Numbered from the stretch's first letter, positions 1 through 12,433 are shown. The stretch: 64,000 nucleotides of DNA from Mesostigma viride (GCA_009746045.1 RPFO01000034.1:124001-188000); one strand, 5' to 3'. Made by a program: numbers and translations. The notes: a model not told the origin generated them from the sequence alone.

Positions 1-1
1 C

Positions 2-1470
2 CACTTCAAGCAGGACTTTATCATCACGTGTGTTGACAAGAGTGCCAACAACTTTGCTTTCATATGCAAGAAGCACTACCTTGCTACTTTGCAACACGAG
101 TTGGCGTCCAGCCCTACCTATGTTCAGCGTGCACAGTCCACCGCCAGTATCACTGCTGCTCATCGGGCTTTTCTGCACAGCCAAAACATTTTTGCTCGGG
201 CATTCCTTAAGCGGCAGCGACGCGCCACCACCACTACGTTCCCATATCTGTATCTCACTCTTAAGCTGCACAAAACTCCTGTTGCTTTGCGCACCATTGC
301 TGCGTCGCATTCAGCCCCACTGATGCCTCTCTCGAAACTCATCTGCCATGCTTTGAATGCTCTTCTCCCCGAAGCCAATGCATTATGGGTGGAGGTGCTG
401 TCGAATGCCGGGTATGAATGCGCTGGTAGTTGGATCGTCATAGACTCAGCCCAAGTACGCCTACGCCTTGCCGCCCTTAGCCGTTCTAAGACAGCAGCAG
501 AGAAACGTATACCTATGCCCATAGCCACCTATGATTTCACCACTCTATATACCACACTAGATTTGCACGATTTGAAAGCTCGTTTAGATAGCCTCCTTAC
601 TCGTCTGTATGCACGTAGGCCTCACGGGCGCAACCACCTGCACGTGCGTGTTTCTCAGACCAAGCCCACGGCAACGTGGCTCTCAGGGATCGCGGCAGGT
701 GCTATCGTGCGGGATGGTTATAATTATATTATCACGAAGGCTGACCTTGTCATTGGATCTCTTATCTTGTTGATAACACCTTCATCTGTTTTGCGGGCAA
801 TGTATACCAACAAGCTATCGGCATCCCTATGGGCACTAACTGTGCCGGGCTCCTTGCAAACCTCTATCTATACACTTATGAGCTTGCATTCATGGAGAAT
901 CTCATTGCCTCAAACGATGATGTTCTCATCAGGCGTTTTATCCATACATGTCGATACATTGATGATGTCATCGCTTTCGACAACCCTGATTTCGCAACCC
1001 ATTTGTATATCACCGCTGGTCTGCCTGGCATCTACCCGCAAGCGTCCCTCACATTAAAGCTCACGTCGGAGGATACTCATTGCAATTACCTCGATCTTAA
1101 CATTACCCATAACAAGAAGGGCTGGCGTACGGCTGTCTATGATAAGCGCAAGGATCCTAAATACCAGCAAATTCCTTTTATTCGTTACCCCGATATTCAC
1201 AGTCTCCTTTCCCACACAGCAAAATATGGTGTTGTTCTTTCTCAGTTACATCGTTTTTCCCGTCTTTGTTCTTATCGTGTTGATTTCATCACGACTCTTG
1301 TTGAACTCTTGCAGCGTTTATTGGTCAAAGACTATGACCGAGCCATTATGCTCCGTCAAGTCCGATGTTTTTTGCAACGTCACCCACATCTGTTCGGTGC
1401 TGCCCCTTGGCACAAGCTCTACAAACAGGTCGTGGACCGGCTGGATCGCATAGTATCTCCGCACATCTGA
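2..1470 (+). pseudogene. Penelope-like reverse transcriptase gene, 5' truncated by the window edge and frameshifted
   Basis: The reading frame is already open at the window start (frame 2) and shows a DKSANNFAFICKKHY motif, then KLHKTP, then TYDFTTLYTTLD. From about position 760 the homologous reading moves to frame 1, with IGIPMGTNCAGLLANLYLY, the YIDD catalytic box (RYIDDVIAF) and NYLDLNI, ending at a TGA at 1468-1470. Frame 1 meets a stop at 742 just upstream, so a 1-bp indel at roughly 745-765 best explains the break. The motif order (DKxxNN..CKxY, KLHK, DFxxLYT, GTNCA, YIDD) is that of reverse transcriptases common in invertebrate and algal genomes that resemble Penelope-like elements. 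No GIY-YIG endonuclease follows. Assignment to RT is firm; the clade is tentative. This copy is probably dead. Confidence 0.75.
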
Positions 1471-3096
1471 ACCCTGTGATGCCAGATCTCCTTTGCGGCC
1501 GTTCCGAGCTTGGCACTGGATTCGTTGTCCACATCGTCGCGTCGCTGCCGCAACACGATGTTTTCTGGCATCCGCGGGCTTTTGGTTCCCGCCGCACATT
1601 TGAAAGTGCTGTCCTCCGGCTTTTTGCCTTTGCACCGTGTGCAGTTCTTGGACGTTTGGAATCATGGCATGGCTAACGTGATGACTGACTAGCTAGACCT
1701 TTTCAGTGGTTTTCCATTTGCGGGTATTTCCTCGTAAATGGTGGGAGAGCGATCGCAGCAATGGTGCTCACCACTAGACACTCCCGGCCAGTTAGGCTCG
1801 AAACACACGCCCTGATCAAGCATGCTGTTTTCGGCCCCACCGTCTAGGTCATCTAGTCGCTCTACACGTAAGCCAGCCATAATTTCAATGCACAAGGATA
1901 CACATTTCCATCACCATTCATCTTCATCATCCTGAACGACTCGAACACGCGGACAAGATAACGGCAGGCTCGAGCTACCATGGTCCGGATTCTCCCGATT
2001 TCTGGCCTGCGCTGGTTGTCTCCTTGATATGACAGCTTTCCTTGGTGGTCACCCCATCCACTGTCCGCCCTTGTTTCTCATCTCACGCCGCATTGCTCAG
2101 ATGACATATAATTGCCACACTTCTAACCACACCTGAGGGCCCAAGGCAATGGCGCTACCAAGGCTCACGGCCCGTGATGGTCCATCCTGCTGGTTGTCTC
2201 TTTGATACTGCAATACGAGGTATCTATGAAGGACCCAAAAATACCCTTCAAAATTTGGGTAGGAGGCTATGCAGGTGGACTTGTAGAAACCCTTGTGAAT
2301 AACCCCCACAACCTGAATTCCGTGGTTGTTTATCATCATGGTAGCATGGGCCATTGATACAAACACATGCAAATCATGGTTGCTTGCCATAACGATGCGG
2401 TTGCCCAAGCACTGCACTGACACCATGTTAACACTCGCAACTGATTCCGCTGAATTGTTTTGGGGGGTTGAGGCTAAAAGCGGGATATTTGGTGCGTTTT
2501 GGGAGTGACACGAAGTGACCCGCGTCGGCCCTTGTAGGGTCGCAAAATTTCCCTGATAAGGATCAGCGCGGCGCGACAACAGTAGACCGTACCGCATCGC
2601 TGGTATTCAACAAAATCATTATTCAGGCCGTACTAATGTTCAGGAACCGAGAAGGAAATGTACGATGCGAAATAGTTTTCAGGGCCCATATCGGGGCTTT
2701 GGATTGCGAGTGGATAAGACTGCTCTGGTCCGGCTCATGGTCCGTTCCAGCCACTCCCACCGTAACTCAGGGGAACTTGCAAAATCGCCACAATTTCGGT
2801 CGGGACTGAGGTCACAGGGGGTCACTATACAAAATTGGCCGGATTTGCTGGTCAGGCGGGAGTACTCCCGATGTGAATGCAATGCGGGGGTTTTAGAAAC
2901 CGGTCTGGATCCTAAATCAACGGAATTAGTGGCGAGTGTGAACATGCTGTAAGTCTACATCTCGTGTTTAAGTTGGCACAAAATGCGGGGTTTTCATGAG
3001 GGGGCTCACAATGCGGTAGATACTCGAGTGTTTAGGGGCCCCATATGAAGTATGGACCGACACGGCTCATGGCTCACGCTGGGCCCCACGCCCCCC
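1471..3096. other. Intergenic, holds a dispersed repeat copy
   Basis: No coding exon can be supported. About 1845-2033 is an inverted copy of 57820-58005: both carry the short repeat ATCAAGGAGACAACCAG followed by the same flanking sequence. A partial copy of the short repeat lies near 2190-2210 in the same orientation. The rest shows no recognisable feature. Confidence 0.5.
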
Positions 3097-3320
3097 CCTC
3101 CCTGATTGCTCACTTTACGCCGCCTCCCCCCCTTCATGTGTCACCTTGTACCACCTTCCCCCCTTTAGTGCTCACCACTTGCCACCTCCCCCTGTTGCCC
3201 CTCACCTCGTGCCGCCTACCCCTCCATCACCTCGTGCCGCCTATCCCCCTTGTCCCTCACCTCTTGCCGCATACCCCCCTTGACCCTCACCTCGTGCCGC
3301 CTACCCCCCTTGTCGTCTTC
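3097..3320 (-). repeat. Tandem repeat spanning the 5' splice site of the last visible RCC1 exon
   Basis: Read on the minus strand, a unit of about 30 bp containing GGCGGCACGAG followed by GTGAGG is repeated about seven times with decay. The first copy is the exon end (ending at 3291) plus its GTGAGG donor; the others lie downstream in the intron. Each copy therefore carries a possible donor. The plus-strand reading frame across this tract is an artefact of low complexity. Confidence 0.65.
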
Positions 3321-6300
3321 GAGCTCCCTCAGCACCAGGTTATGGAACGCGCCGCATGCGATCTGGACAATGTTGCTGAGCTGGTTGACGCGGTGGGGCA
3401 GCCGCAGGATGGGGCTGGTGGGTGGGGTGGGGTTGTGAGGGTGGGGAGGGGGGTCAGGGTTGGGGTGTTATTGTTGTTGTGATCCGGTTGTTACAGTTGT
3501 GTTGTTGGTGATGGTGGTGTTGGTGTTGGTGATGGTGGTGTTGGTGTTGGTGTTGGTGTTGGTGTTGGTGTTGGTGTTGGTGTTGGTGTTGGTGTTGGTG
3601 TTGGTGTTGGTGTTGGTGTTGGTGTTGGTGTTGGTGTTGGTGTTGGTGTTGGTGTTGGTGTTGGTGTTGGTGTGGTGGAATTGTGCATGTGGTCATGGGA
3701 TGGGGGGGGGAGCGCGAACGAGTTGGGAAATGGGGAGGGAAAGAGGGAAGACGTGGACAGGCCAGGTTGAGTGACAAAAGAAAATGTGCTGTTATCTCGG
3801 CAAGTAGAGAAAACCTCGGAAAGTTCAACGCAGTCACGCAGCAGGGTGGCAGGACCTACGCCCAGCGCTGAACCACCGAGCACTGAGGCATGTCTCCCAA
3901 CCACAGCCATGCCATATTGGGAGCAAATTCTTAGGGTTTAAGGATGATGTTAGAAATGGCAATACCTCACATGGCCAGTGATAATTGTCAAGCGATCCAC
4001 CCGCATGCCGTGAGTTAACATGCGGCAAACTACGTCAAATGACATTTTGCAACAGCGACAGCAACACGAGTACTTCTTTTGATGCCAGATTGGCAGGTAA
4101 TGCTGCCGCCCATAGATCTTCAATCGCCCGGTGGTAACAAAGCTAGGTAGACAACCCAATTCCAGGCTTTCCAAGGGCAGCCCCTTCTCTAAAAGAGGTC
4201 GAATTTCCTAGTCCTAGTCCCCACTTAATACCACGCATCAGTTTACAAAATGCCCCTCCCCTCATTTGGTGATGACAGCTACTAGAAAATCCACATCTCC
4301 TCTCATGGTGACGGGGGCTATTAAAAGACCGCTGCCTCACTCACTTGGTGACGGCGCCCAGTGGCTGGCCCCAGCACCACACGTGGCCTTCACGCGTCAA
4401 TGCGAGCGAGTGCATGCCTCCGGCCGACACCTGCGGCAAGTGCATGCAGTTGTTTGAGGGAAAACATTGTAGAAGGAGGAATGATAAAAGAACAAGGTAC
4501 AAGAGAAAAGAACACGCGCTTGAGAAGGCGCAATATACGGTGCAAACAGGACCCTGCCACATGTGTCCCAGGGCATGTAATCCCACGGCCACGGTGCCAC
4601 CCTGAATAGAGAAGCCAGTTAACTATAAGCATTGACACACAAACTATGACATTGACAATCCCAGACAACGAAGCCAAATGAAAATTGACCAGACAGTCAA
4701 AGCCATTACTATTTTGTCATTTGAATGCAGAAGTGCCCACCCTTGCGCAAAACAATGCGTGAAACCATCCTGCGCGTGCTCAAGTCAACTCAATAAGCAG
4801 TTCTCGCAAACAGCATCGACCGCTACCGTCTACATAAGGTGTGCCACACCTGGGCGATCCAGTGCTGCGTGAGCACAGGACAACCGCAACTGATCAGAAA
4901 GCAGCAGACGGAAAGGCTACGGCTTTGCAACCCCCTAAGACGAGGGGGGTTGCCGCACCTGGGCGATCCGGTGCTGGGTGAGGCACAGGATATAGACTAC
5001 TAGTCAGATCGCAGCATGTGGAAAGGAGCAAGGGGCGCCGCACCTGCGCGATGCGGTGCTGGGTGAGGCAGGGCACCGGCGAGCAAATGTCCTTCCCCGC
5101 GTCGCTGCTCAGGCCGCACTGTGCGTACTCGTTGCCTCCTGCGGGGATGGCAGGGGGGCCAAGGGGGGGGAGTGAAAGGGCAGGTGGGGAGGAGGTTGGG
5201 GGCCAGGTGGGGGGGGAGGTTGGGGGGCAAGGGGGGGCTAGTTGAGGGGCAGGTATGAAGGAGGTTGAGGGGCAAGGGGGGTAAGTTGAAGGGCAGATGG
5301 GGGGGAGAGGTTTGGGGGCAAGGGGGGGTAAGTTGAGGGGCAGGGGGGGAGGAGGTTGGGGGGCAACGGGTGGGCCCGGTCATGGGGGTGGAGAGCCAAA
5401 TGGCAAACAGAGGTGGGGGGTAAAAAGACAGGGTTCAGAGGCCAGGGGAAGTTCGGGGGGCATGAGGAGTGAAGTATGCTCTTGTGAACAGTGCACAGTT
5501 TCCGGCACAATGACTTCCCTTTGGCGCTGTAGTAACTCGTGCGGCACTGCGGTTACACGGGTAAGCTATGGGAAGAGAAGGGAAAGGGAGAAGCACAATG
5601 TGTTGGACAATAGCACATCCGCATGAAGATGCAACAAAATTAGAAATGGAATACCAGGAGCATGAATGGGCGAGGGGGGGGGGGGGGGGCAAAGAGATGG
5701 GAGCGGGATGAGCAATTGAACGAGCAACAAACAGTGAGTGCAACGAACAACCGCAAGGACAAGGGCGGGGGTACCGGGCATGAGAGACAGGCGCAGGGCA
5801 AGTATCAAAAATTGTCGTCTGGCCAAAAAGGCACCATGAAACTATTACGTGGATTGTTGTCCCTCCTCAGATGAACAGTTCTATACAAATAGATGCACAG
5901 ATCTACGTGCCATGGAGCCACACCAACTGATCTGAGAAATCGTTCAGGCCCACTCGAGTTGCCCGTTGTCGGCAAAGAAATGCATCCTTGCCCATAAATG
6001 GAGACAAGCGACTGCCAGGCACCATTTTCTGTACAAAAGATATTGCACGCCTTAATTGTAAGGATATGGTGAATTCAGACGCTTGCAAGCCCCCCAGTTC
6101 TGCATGATCAGCAGTGCGTCCTAGCCAACACTTTCAGGTCCACCAGGCCTTGCCCCACTTACGCTTACACTTACACTCCATAACCGGCGCTATCCATGGC
6201 AGTTTTACAGACAAAAAAGCAAACCCGCAGCGCCGCGCCCCACGTAGTACATGTGTCCTTACCCCATGAGTACATCTGGCCATCTTCGTCCACCGCGAGA

Positions 6301-9300
6301 CAGTGCCAGCCACCGATGGCAACCTGATGGTGTGGCCCAGTAGCAAGGTGAGCAAGTAACCAGTAGCTCGAGGTCAGCACCTAACAAGCAGCATGCCGCC
6401 CTGAGATGATTGAAACTGCGGGAATAGTGCTTCAGGGATGACAAGAATTCGAGGGAATCTACGGGGAATCATATGCAGGACATATGGGTGGGAGATTGGG
6501 GTGGCATATGGGCATGAGCATGGTAACGGAGGGAATATGAACTTTGTGGTGTCAGGCCAACATGGCATGCGGTTGGCCATCAAAGCCGAAAGCACCCCAG
6601 CGAGCACCTCGCCAGTTTTGGAATTCGATTGTAAATGGTGACTTGCAACTCTTTAGCAGCGCAGGCAACAACATCTGTGCGCGCAACACAGGAACGAGCG
6701 ACCTGGCATGTACAAAACTGGTGGTAATAGGCAGCTAGGCACTGGACAGTCACCATCCCATCTCGACACAGACATGCCCTTATGATAGTAGTACCTGTTA
6801 TTCGTTACGCTATCCTCGTCAAGCTATGCCATGCTTATCATCCCTTACCGCCCAACCTGGGATCTGGCTGCTAAACGTGCCTCAAGCAGCTAACAGTAGG
6901 CCGAAGCTGATGACATCCCACCGCGCCAGACTCACAACAGACACCCATCGCGCCACCACCACCTCCCATCCCCTCGAACCCACCCACTAATTGCGGAGTG
7001 TCGCCTGATCGTAACCACCCCACAGGCCACACTGAGCAGGACTGCCTTGCCCTGCCTCCCCTTCCCCCCCCCCCCGATACCCCGCCGCCCCCCACCCTGG
7101 CGATCCCTAAAACAGCCCGGCCTGTTGAGAGCGAGGCACAACGCGTACCTGTGTGATGCAGACGTGGCTGAGGGCCAAAATCTGTGGGATGCAGCATACG
7201 GACACCGTTTTTGAAGGGAAAAAAATGGGTGAGGCGGGGGTAGGAGGCAGGTAGGCGAGGAGAATGATGGGTGGAAGGGACGTGGGAGGGGGTGCAGGAA
7301 GAGAGCAGATAAACAAGGGTGGTTTGGGCACACATACAGACAGAGAGAGTGTGTGAGTGAAACATAGTATGAAGTAGTGAGACATATCAGGCGGTGATCG
7401 CTGGGATGGGCATGATGGGGCCGAGGCCAGCGGCGAGAAGAGGGAGGAAGTTATTCGTGGAGGTGTAGTACTGGAGGAGGGGGGGGGCACAAGGGGTGGT
7501 GGAAGTACGATGGCTTTCACGCTGCGCTCACCTCCTTGAAAAGCCCAGCACCTTGACTGATCCGTACACAACACACCCATTCCATGGAAGCAAACTTTTA
7601 CTTCTCTTCCATGCCTACAAACTGCCTAAGCGCTTGTCACCCATCATATCCCCTGTCCAGTGCAAATTGCCAACAAATTTACAGATCCTTCCTTCCTTCC
7701 TTCCTTCCTTCCTTCCTTCCTTCCTTCCTTCCTTCCTTCCTTCCTTCCTTCCTTCCTTCCTTCCTTCCTTCCTTCCTTCCTTCCTTCCTTCCTTCCTTCC
7801 TTCCTTCCTTCCTTCCTTCCTTCCTTCCTTCCTTCCTTCCTTCCTTCCTTCCTTCCTTCCTTCCTTCCTTCTTTCCTTCCTTCCTTCCTTCCTTCCTGCC
7901 TGCCTGCCTTCGAGCACAGATAGCCCATGGCTCTTAAAAGCACGACCTGACGAGCATGTTGTGTGATTCAAGTTTCTATGGCGCCGGGTTACAAAACCGT
8001 ACTTTGACTCGTTGGAGGCGATGTTGGTCAACACGACAGTGTACTGGGACCGTTCGTCGTGAAAAGTATAGTGTGAGGACATGCCGTATGTGTTATGTCC
8101 GGGCATGTCATGAAAAATGTCATGTCATGCCAAGTGTCATATGAGGGCGTGTCGTCAAGCGCCATGTGCGGACGTGCTATGAGCCATGAGAAGCATCGTG
8201 TCGATCATAAGAGGGCTGCCACCCACCGGGCGGGGGAGTGGCTCTGGCGAGTTGTGGCCGTGGCCCAGGGTCCCCCTCTTGTTCCACCCCCACGAGTACA
8301 CCTGTCACACGGCACACATGGGCCGGCGCCAGCACGTACAGGACCCAGCACAATTTGTAGCCAGCAGCATGATATGAAGGCCAACACCAAGTAGAGATCC
8401 GAACAAACAAGGACAGCATGCATGGGTGCCAGCGTAGAGGGAGGTGAACACCCAGCAAGCCAGGATTTGCAGGATGGTCATGCTGAGGTATATCAGGTTG
8501 GCCATCGGGCATACCTGGCACCGGCGTGCCTAAGGGCCAATCAGTATCGTACATGCTGTAGGGGCGGGCAGCATCCGTCAGGGCCGGGTCATGCAGTACG
8601 TAACCATGGGGTAGAGCTAGGGAGCTAAGACCTGAGGAACAAGGAACTAAGGAACTAAGGGCTTAGGATACTGGCACTATGGATTGAGATACTAAGGAGC
8701 CAAGGGATGGAGAAAGGGGTTTATCCACCGTGAAGACTTGGGGCTGCGCACAGCCCTTGCCCAGTGGTTGGGTGCGCAGATCCCATGTGTTTTCCTTGCT
8801 TGGCGTGTTATGCAGCACCACACGACGTCGGGTCTACGACAGTTGCAGCATCAGTGTCCGACCACGTGCATGATGCTGCCGGTCCTTGGCCCCCAACCAA
8901 GCGCCCTGCCTGCGGATGATGGGCATGTGCAGTCAAGCCACGCTTCCAGGACCTTGGGGGCACCCTGGCGAGAGGCAGCATGCCTTGTCAACCTGCAACC
9001 TGCATGGCTGCCCGCATGTCAACACCACGACAGCTCAGTGGTAACCCTCGACTGCGAACCGAGAGCGTTTGCTAGCAGCCCATACCCCGTTAAGAGTATC
9101 AATCTAAATACATGTCTAAGTCCCGTCACATTTCGCGAACTTCCCGAAACGCCGCGCCATTTTGTGACAATGGAAAGTTAGCCGCGGGCAGAGACGGCTA
9201 CGAGCCCAGCCCAGTAAGACAGTGGTGACAGGCCCATTGCCCCAGCTGCTGTCCATACAAGTCAAGAATAAGCGATCGACCAGGTCAGTTTGTGAAACGG

Positions 9301-9464
9301 ACTGTTGCGCCCTACATACCTCACCCTTGGACGTCAAAGCCAGAGAATTGCGACTTCCCCCCACAACTTGCGTCACCTCCAATCCGTTAAATGTCTCCAC
9401 CACTTGTGGAACATGCACGTCGTCCGTGGTACCGTGCCCCAGTTGCCCATCCTCTCCCGCCCCC
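3291..9464 (-). CDS. RCC1-repeat (beta-propeller) protein, partial gene with seven exons
   Basis: Exons on the minus strand, all with GT-AG borders and matching phases: 9464-9320 (GAGEDGQLGHG...), 8301-8227 (VYSWGWNKRGTLGHGH), 7181-7149 (ILALSHVCITQ), 6323-6263 (VAIGGWHCLAVDEDG), 5138-5044 (GNEYAQCGLSS), 4430-4345 (VSAGGMHSLALTREG) and 3414-3291 (PILRLPHRVNQLSN...). Joined, they give successive RCC1 repeats with the usual GxxHSLALTxxGxVYSWG and GQLGHG signatures. Family members are seven-bladed propellers that act as Ran exchange factors or protein-interaction modules; which applies here cannot be told. About four repeats are visible, so 5' exons are missing, and no stop codon was found after 3291. 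A possible further upstream exon ends at 9597, reading VYSW with donor GTAAGC and joining in phase to the 9464 exon. Exon calls are by eye, but phase agreement at every junction makes the model strong. Confidence 0.8.
3505..3678. repeat. Hexanucleotide microsatellite (TTGGTG)n
   Basis: About 28 tandem units of TTGGTG, with GATGGT variants at the left end. All reading frames across it are repeat artefacts. Confidence 0.95.
4260..4352 (-). repeat. Degenerate copies of the RCC1 exon end and donor (GTCACCAA, GTGAGTGAGG)
   Basis: On the minus strand the exon end GTCACCAA with donor GTGAGTGAGG (junction 4345/4344) is followed in the intron by GTCACCATGAGAGG and by TCATCACCAAATGAGGGG. These look like two decayed copies of the same junction. 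Confidence 0.45.
4840..5075 (-). repeat. Three copies of an RCC1 exon end plus donor
   Basis: Minus strand: the exon end CACCGCATCGCGCAG with donor GTGCGG (junction 5044/5043) recurs twice downstream as CACCGGATCGCCCAG, GTGCGG and CACTGGATCGCCCAG, GTGTGG. The spacing is about 85-110 bp. The intervening sequence (CTTTCC..TGCTGC..TCTGA..) is also shared, so this is a true tandem duplication spanning the 5' splice site. Confidence 0.75.
5150..5460. repeat. G-rich degenerate tandem repeat in an RCC1 intron
   Basis: Units of roughly 25-35 bp with the consensus GGGGGCAAGGGGGGTAAGTTGAGG are repeated. On the minus strand they are C-rich, lying directly upstream of the 5138 acceptor. Proline-rich frames here are artefacts. 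Confidence 0.6.
7684..7905. repeat. Tetranucleotide microsatellite (TTCC)n ending in (TGCC)n
   Basis: More than 50 units of CCTT with a single CTTT interruption near 7871 and three TGCC units at the end. It lies in an RCC1 intron. Phe-Leu-Pro-Ser and Lys-Glu-Gly-Arg frames are artefacts. Confidence 0.95.
8302..9319. other. RCC1 intron, no further feature seen
   Basis: This is the intron between the exons ending at 9320 and starting at 8301. It contains short AAGGAACTAAGG-type repeats near 8635-8700. No additional RCC1 exon was recognised. Confidence 0.5.
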
Positions 9465-10240
9465 CTGCCATGGGAAGAATAGAGGCGTTAATCACGGGGA
9501 TACATTAAGTTGTTTAGTAGAGTGCTTTTAATGAAAGCAAGAACTTCAAGAGCCTGCGCAAGGCCCGCGCGAGTGCTGGGGATATGCCATGCTTACCATG
9601 AGTAAACTCTGGTCTCAAAAGTCTCTCCACCACTTTCCGGCATTTTAGCAACCAGCTTCCCAGCTATATGTTATTCTCACGTGGCAAGCTGACCCATAGG
9701 AAAAAGGAATTCGAGGCGACTAGTAGGCCAGGCAAGTTCTACAGCGCAGGACTCAGCACAAGGAGCAACCACAATTGGACTCCCAATTATACACATCCGC
9801 TTAGTGACGAGTTGTTCAGTTTGTTAGGACCCGAAGAAAAACGGTCATTCCGAGAGTTGCACAGACTTCAGCTGCACCGCGATAGCTTTGGAAACCGGGC
9901 ATATTTGCATGCCCCTTTTCTTATCGACCGCCAAATTGCCAATCCGCCAATATATATCACCTGCCAACACTGCAACGGCGGAAGCCAGGTGGCGCTACAA
10001 TGTCGTTTGCACGAGGTGCTTAATTGCCACGTTTGGTTTTCTTATTACGGTACCGTACGAAAATGATGATACAACTGGAAACTTGCACAAACGAACAAGT
10101 AACGATGTGTCGCAGCAGGTGCAATCACAAGTAAGCATGTTGTTGCTGTTGTTGGTAAGCATGTATCGCAGTGTGTGCTCGGCCATGTTGACGGAGCTAC
10201 GGCTTGTGGTGTCCACTGTCCAGTGATAGGTTGTTAGTTT
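9465..10240. other. Region upstream of the RCC1 exons, no firm gene
   Basis: On the minus strand, sequence ending at 9597 reads VYSW followed by GTAAGC and would join in phase to the exon at 9464. Its acceptor could not be fixed. An open plus-strand frame at 9668-10066 has no recognisable domain and is not called. Confidence 0.35.
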
Positions 10241-10242
10241 AA

Positions 10243-10260
10243 TACTACTACTACTACTAT

Positions 10261-10314
<54 letters not shown>
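10243..10314. repeat. Trinucleotide microsatellite (ACT)n
   Basis: About 23 units of ACT (TAC) with one interruption. Confidence 0.95.
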
Positions 10315-10317
10315 ATT

Positions 10318-10620
10318 TTTACTGGTCGTTCCGTCGGTAGTACCCAGTTCAAGCCCGCGCAGGGGCTAGCGGTCCTAACTGAAGTTTTCTGCATGTTCAC
10401 ATCAGCTGCTATCTACAGTGCTGTAAGCGGAACCACCCACACTCCCTTAAAGGAACCCACCTCAGCTGGATAGCATCAAAAGGTAACTTACTCGCCCACC
10501 TTCCCGGCAAGAAGCATTGCGCAAATAAAGTGGGAGTTTTTACTAGTCGTTCCGTTGGATCCGGAAGTACCCAATTCAAACCCGCGCAGGGGCTAGCGGT
10601 CCTAAGTTTTCTGCATGTTT
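10318..10620 (+). repeat. Two copies of a short repeat with a B-box-like motif
   Basis: The block TTTTTACTGGTCGTTCC..GTACCCAGTTCAAGCCCGCG..GGGGCTAGCGGTCC occurs near 10315-10380 and again near 10538-10602. CAGTTCAAGCCC resembles a tRNA B box, so a tRNA-derived SINE fragment is possible but unproven. The adjoining 60 bp (GTTTTCTGCATGTTCACATC and onward) is repeated at 12437-12495 beside the CAA array. Confidence 0.4.
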
Positions 10621-10729
10621 TCCGGTGAAATTGGTGTTATTTTTATTTCCATATATCGGTTAAGTTAACCCAGGTATGCCACAAATAGCCTAAAGTTACC
10701 TAGTTGTGCCTAAATTGGGGTGCCCGCAT

Positions 10730-12433
10730 TAATAAGGCGCGCCCTGCGACCATGGTAGCCATTGTACTGAAGATATATCGGCGTCCGTCATAAGTGTAAA
10801 GACCTTGTTCATCCCCATGAGTGCATGGAAGACTTCCAGTGGGCTGGGGGCATCATTGTTAGGGCCCGGGTCCCATACGTTGTGTTGTTCCGTCGCCATG
10901 CAGGAGCCAGTAACGACGCATGGCCAGGTTCCAAGAGGATATAAACCGGCGGACCACAACACCTCTTAGAGTGTACTCGGCACGTAACGTGAAGACGGTC
11001 TCGTTGCGTACTTGCCATATGGTGTGAAGCATCGTCGTGCGTAGCCATATCCACGCGGACAAGATAACGGTAGGCTCGAGCTACCATGGTCCGGATTCTC
11101 CCGATTTCTGGCCTGCGCTGGTTGTCTCCTTGATATCCATGCCATCTGGTTGGCTGTGAGGCTCGCGTCCCGTAATCCCGTGATGCCGAAAATAACTGTA
11201 GATAGTGTGACGGTGGGTGGTGATGTAATAGCCATCCACTTTGCCCACATACCCAGCAGCCATTGCCAAACCCCTGCGAGTTGGCAGTCCTGAAATCTGT
11301 GCTCAACTGTTTCCTCTGGAAAGTTGCATAAGCACGCCGCCGCGTCACGCTGGGAGTACCGATATTGCAGTTGGGAGTTTACCCCGATGGCCCGATGCAT
11401 TAGCAGGCCGGGTGCTGGACGTCGGTGGCCCGTTTGTCAACCAATGGGTGATCCACGGCCACAGTAATGTTCCCGATCCAGGTGTAGCCCGGCCACTCGG
11501 GGTGCCAGCGCAGGCGACCCGGGTGCATCCTGTGATGTTTACGTAGAAGAAGCCGGTATCCCCAGTCTGCCGTGTACTCGAAAAGGCACTTCGTCATTGG
11601 GGTGCCGCCAGTTGTGAGGACCCACCCAAACTCTAGCGGGTCCAGAGCAAGCGTGTCCAGGCGCCCCTTGCCAACATGCAGCCATGTGGTGTCGCGTATC
11701 ATTGTGGTGGGGTCCAGGGGTAACATGCACGCCTGTGACAGTGACCACGTACGGGACCACTCGAATGCGGTGACATTGACATGCTGGAACGTAGGCGTAC
11801 GATGTAATCAATTTGCCCAGTAGTCCTTGACCGTCGGGTCACTCGGGTGTCTCCTAGAGCAATTGTATGGTAACGCCCGTCGACGCGACCGCAACGATGC
11901 AGCCCTTATGTGTGGACGTATCGTGCCGGGTAATAGCTCACCCATTCCCCGATTTGTAGGGGGTTGCGCGGGGTTGTCATGAAGGTATGCCATCCTGCGG
12001 GGATTGCTTGTAAAAGGTTTTCCCATGCTGGTCGGCTGGGCATGTTTGCGATCCACGAGCGAATTTCCGTGTATGTCAGAGGGCGATATCGGTCACCGTC
12101 AGCCGCGTATAAATCGATGATTCGCGTAACCGGCGGGGTGGCCGTCAAAAAGCCATCATATGGGTCGCGGCCGCTTAAAACACCAAACACATGATTATGC
12201 TCACTATCGCGCAACAAATCATTGTAATATAATGGTTGTCGTGCGACCTCTTCCCGCGTGGTGAGGTGAGCAATTCTGTCCGGTTTTAGGTTCTTATAAC
12301 CCTTCCACATACGTGCCCAGTACCATGATAAGCCTTTGTACGAAGTGAGCGCACGTGTGAGTACTGCTGCCCCCAAGTGCCATGACGTACCATTGGTGTG
12401 GGTATAGGTTGTGGCGAAAGCTTCTTGTGCCAA
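10730..12433 (-). pseudogene. 3' part of a LINE (LINE-D): reverse transcriptase C-terminus with zinc-binding motif
   Basis: Minus-strand frames 12433-11906, 11726-11400 and 11400-10966 are successive parts of one coding region that changes frame. Around 11340-11270 it reads CLCNFPEETVEHRFQDC, the CxC..ETxEHxFxxC zinc-binding motif found at the C-terminus of many plant and fungal LINE reverse transcriptases. The following stretch (QVRNETVF, then RRFISSWNLAMRRYWLL) is typical of the very C-terminal LINE segment. No catalytic YADD box lies in this fragment, so the element is 5' truncated. A copy of the short repeat ATCAAGGAGACAACCAG interrupts it near 11137-11060. Confidence 0.6.

Noticed and set aside
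7496-8106. Pro-Ser-Phe-Leu and Lys-Glu-Gly-Arg repeat proteins
   Set aside because: Artefacts of the TTCC microsatellite inside an RCC1 intron.
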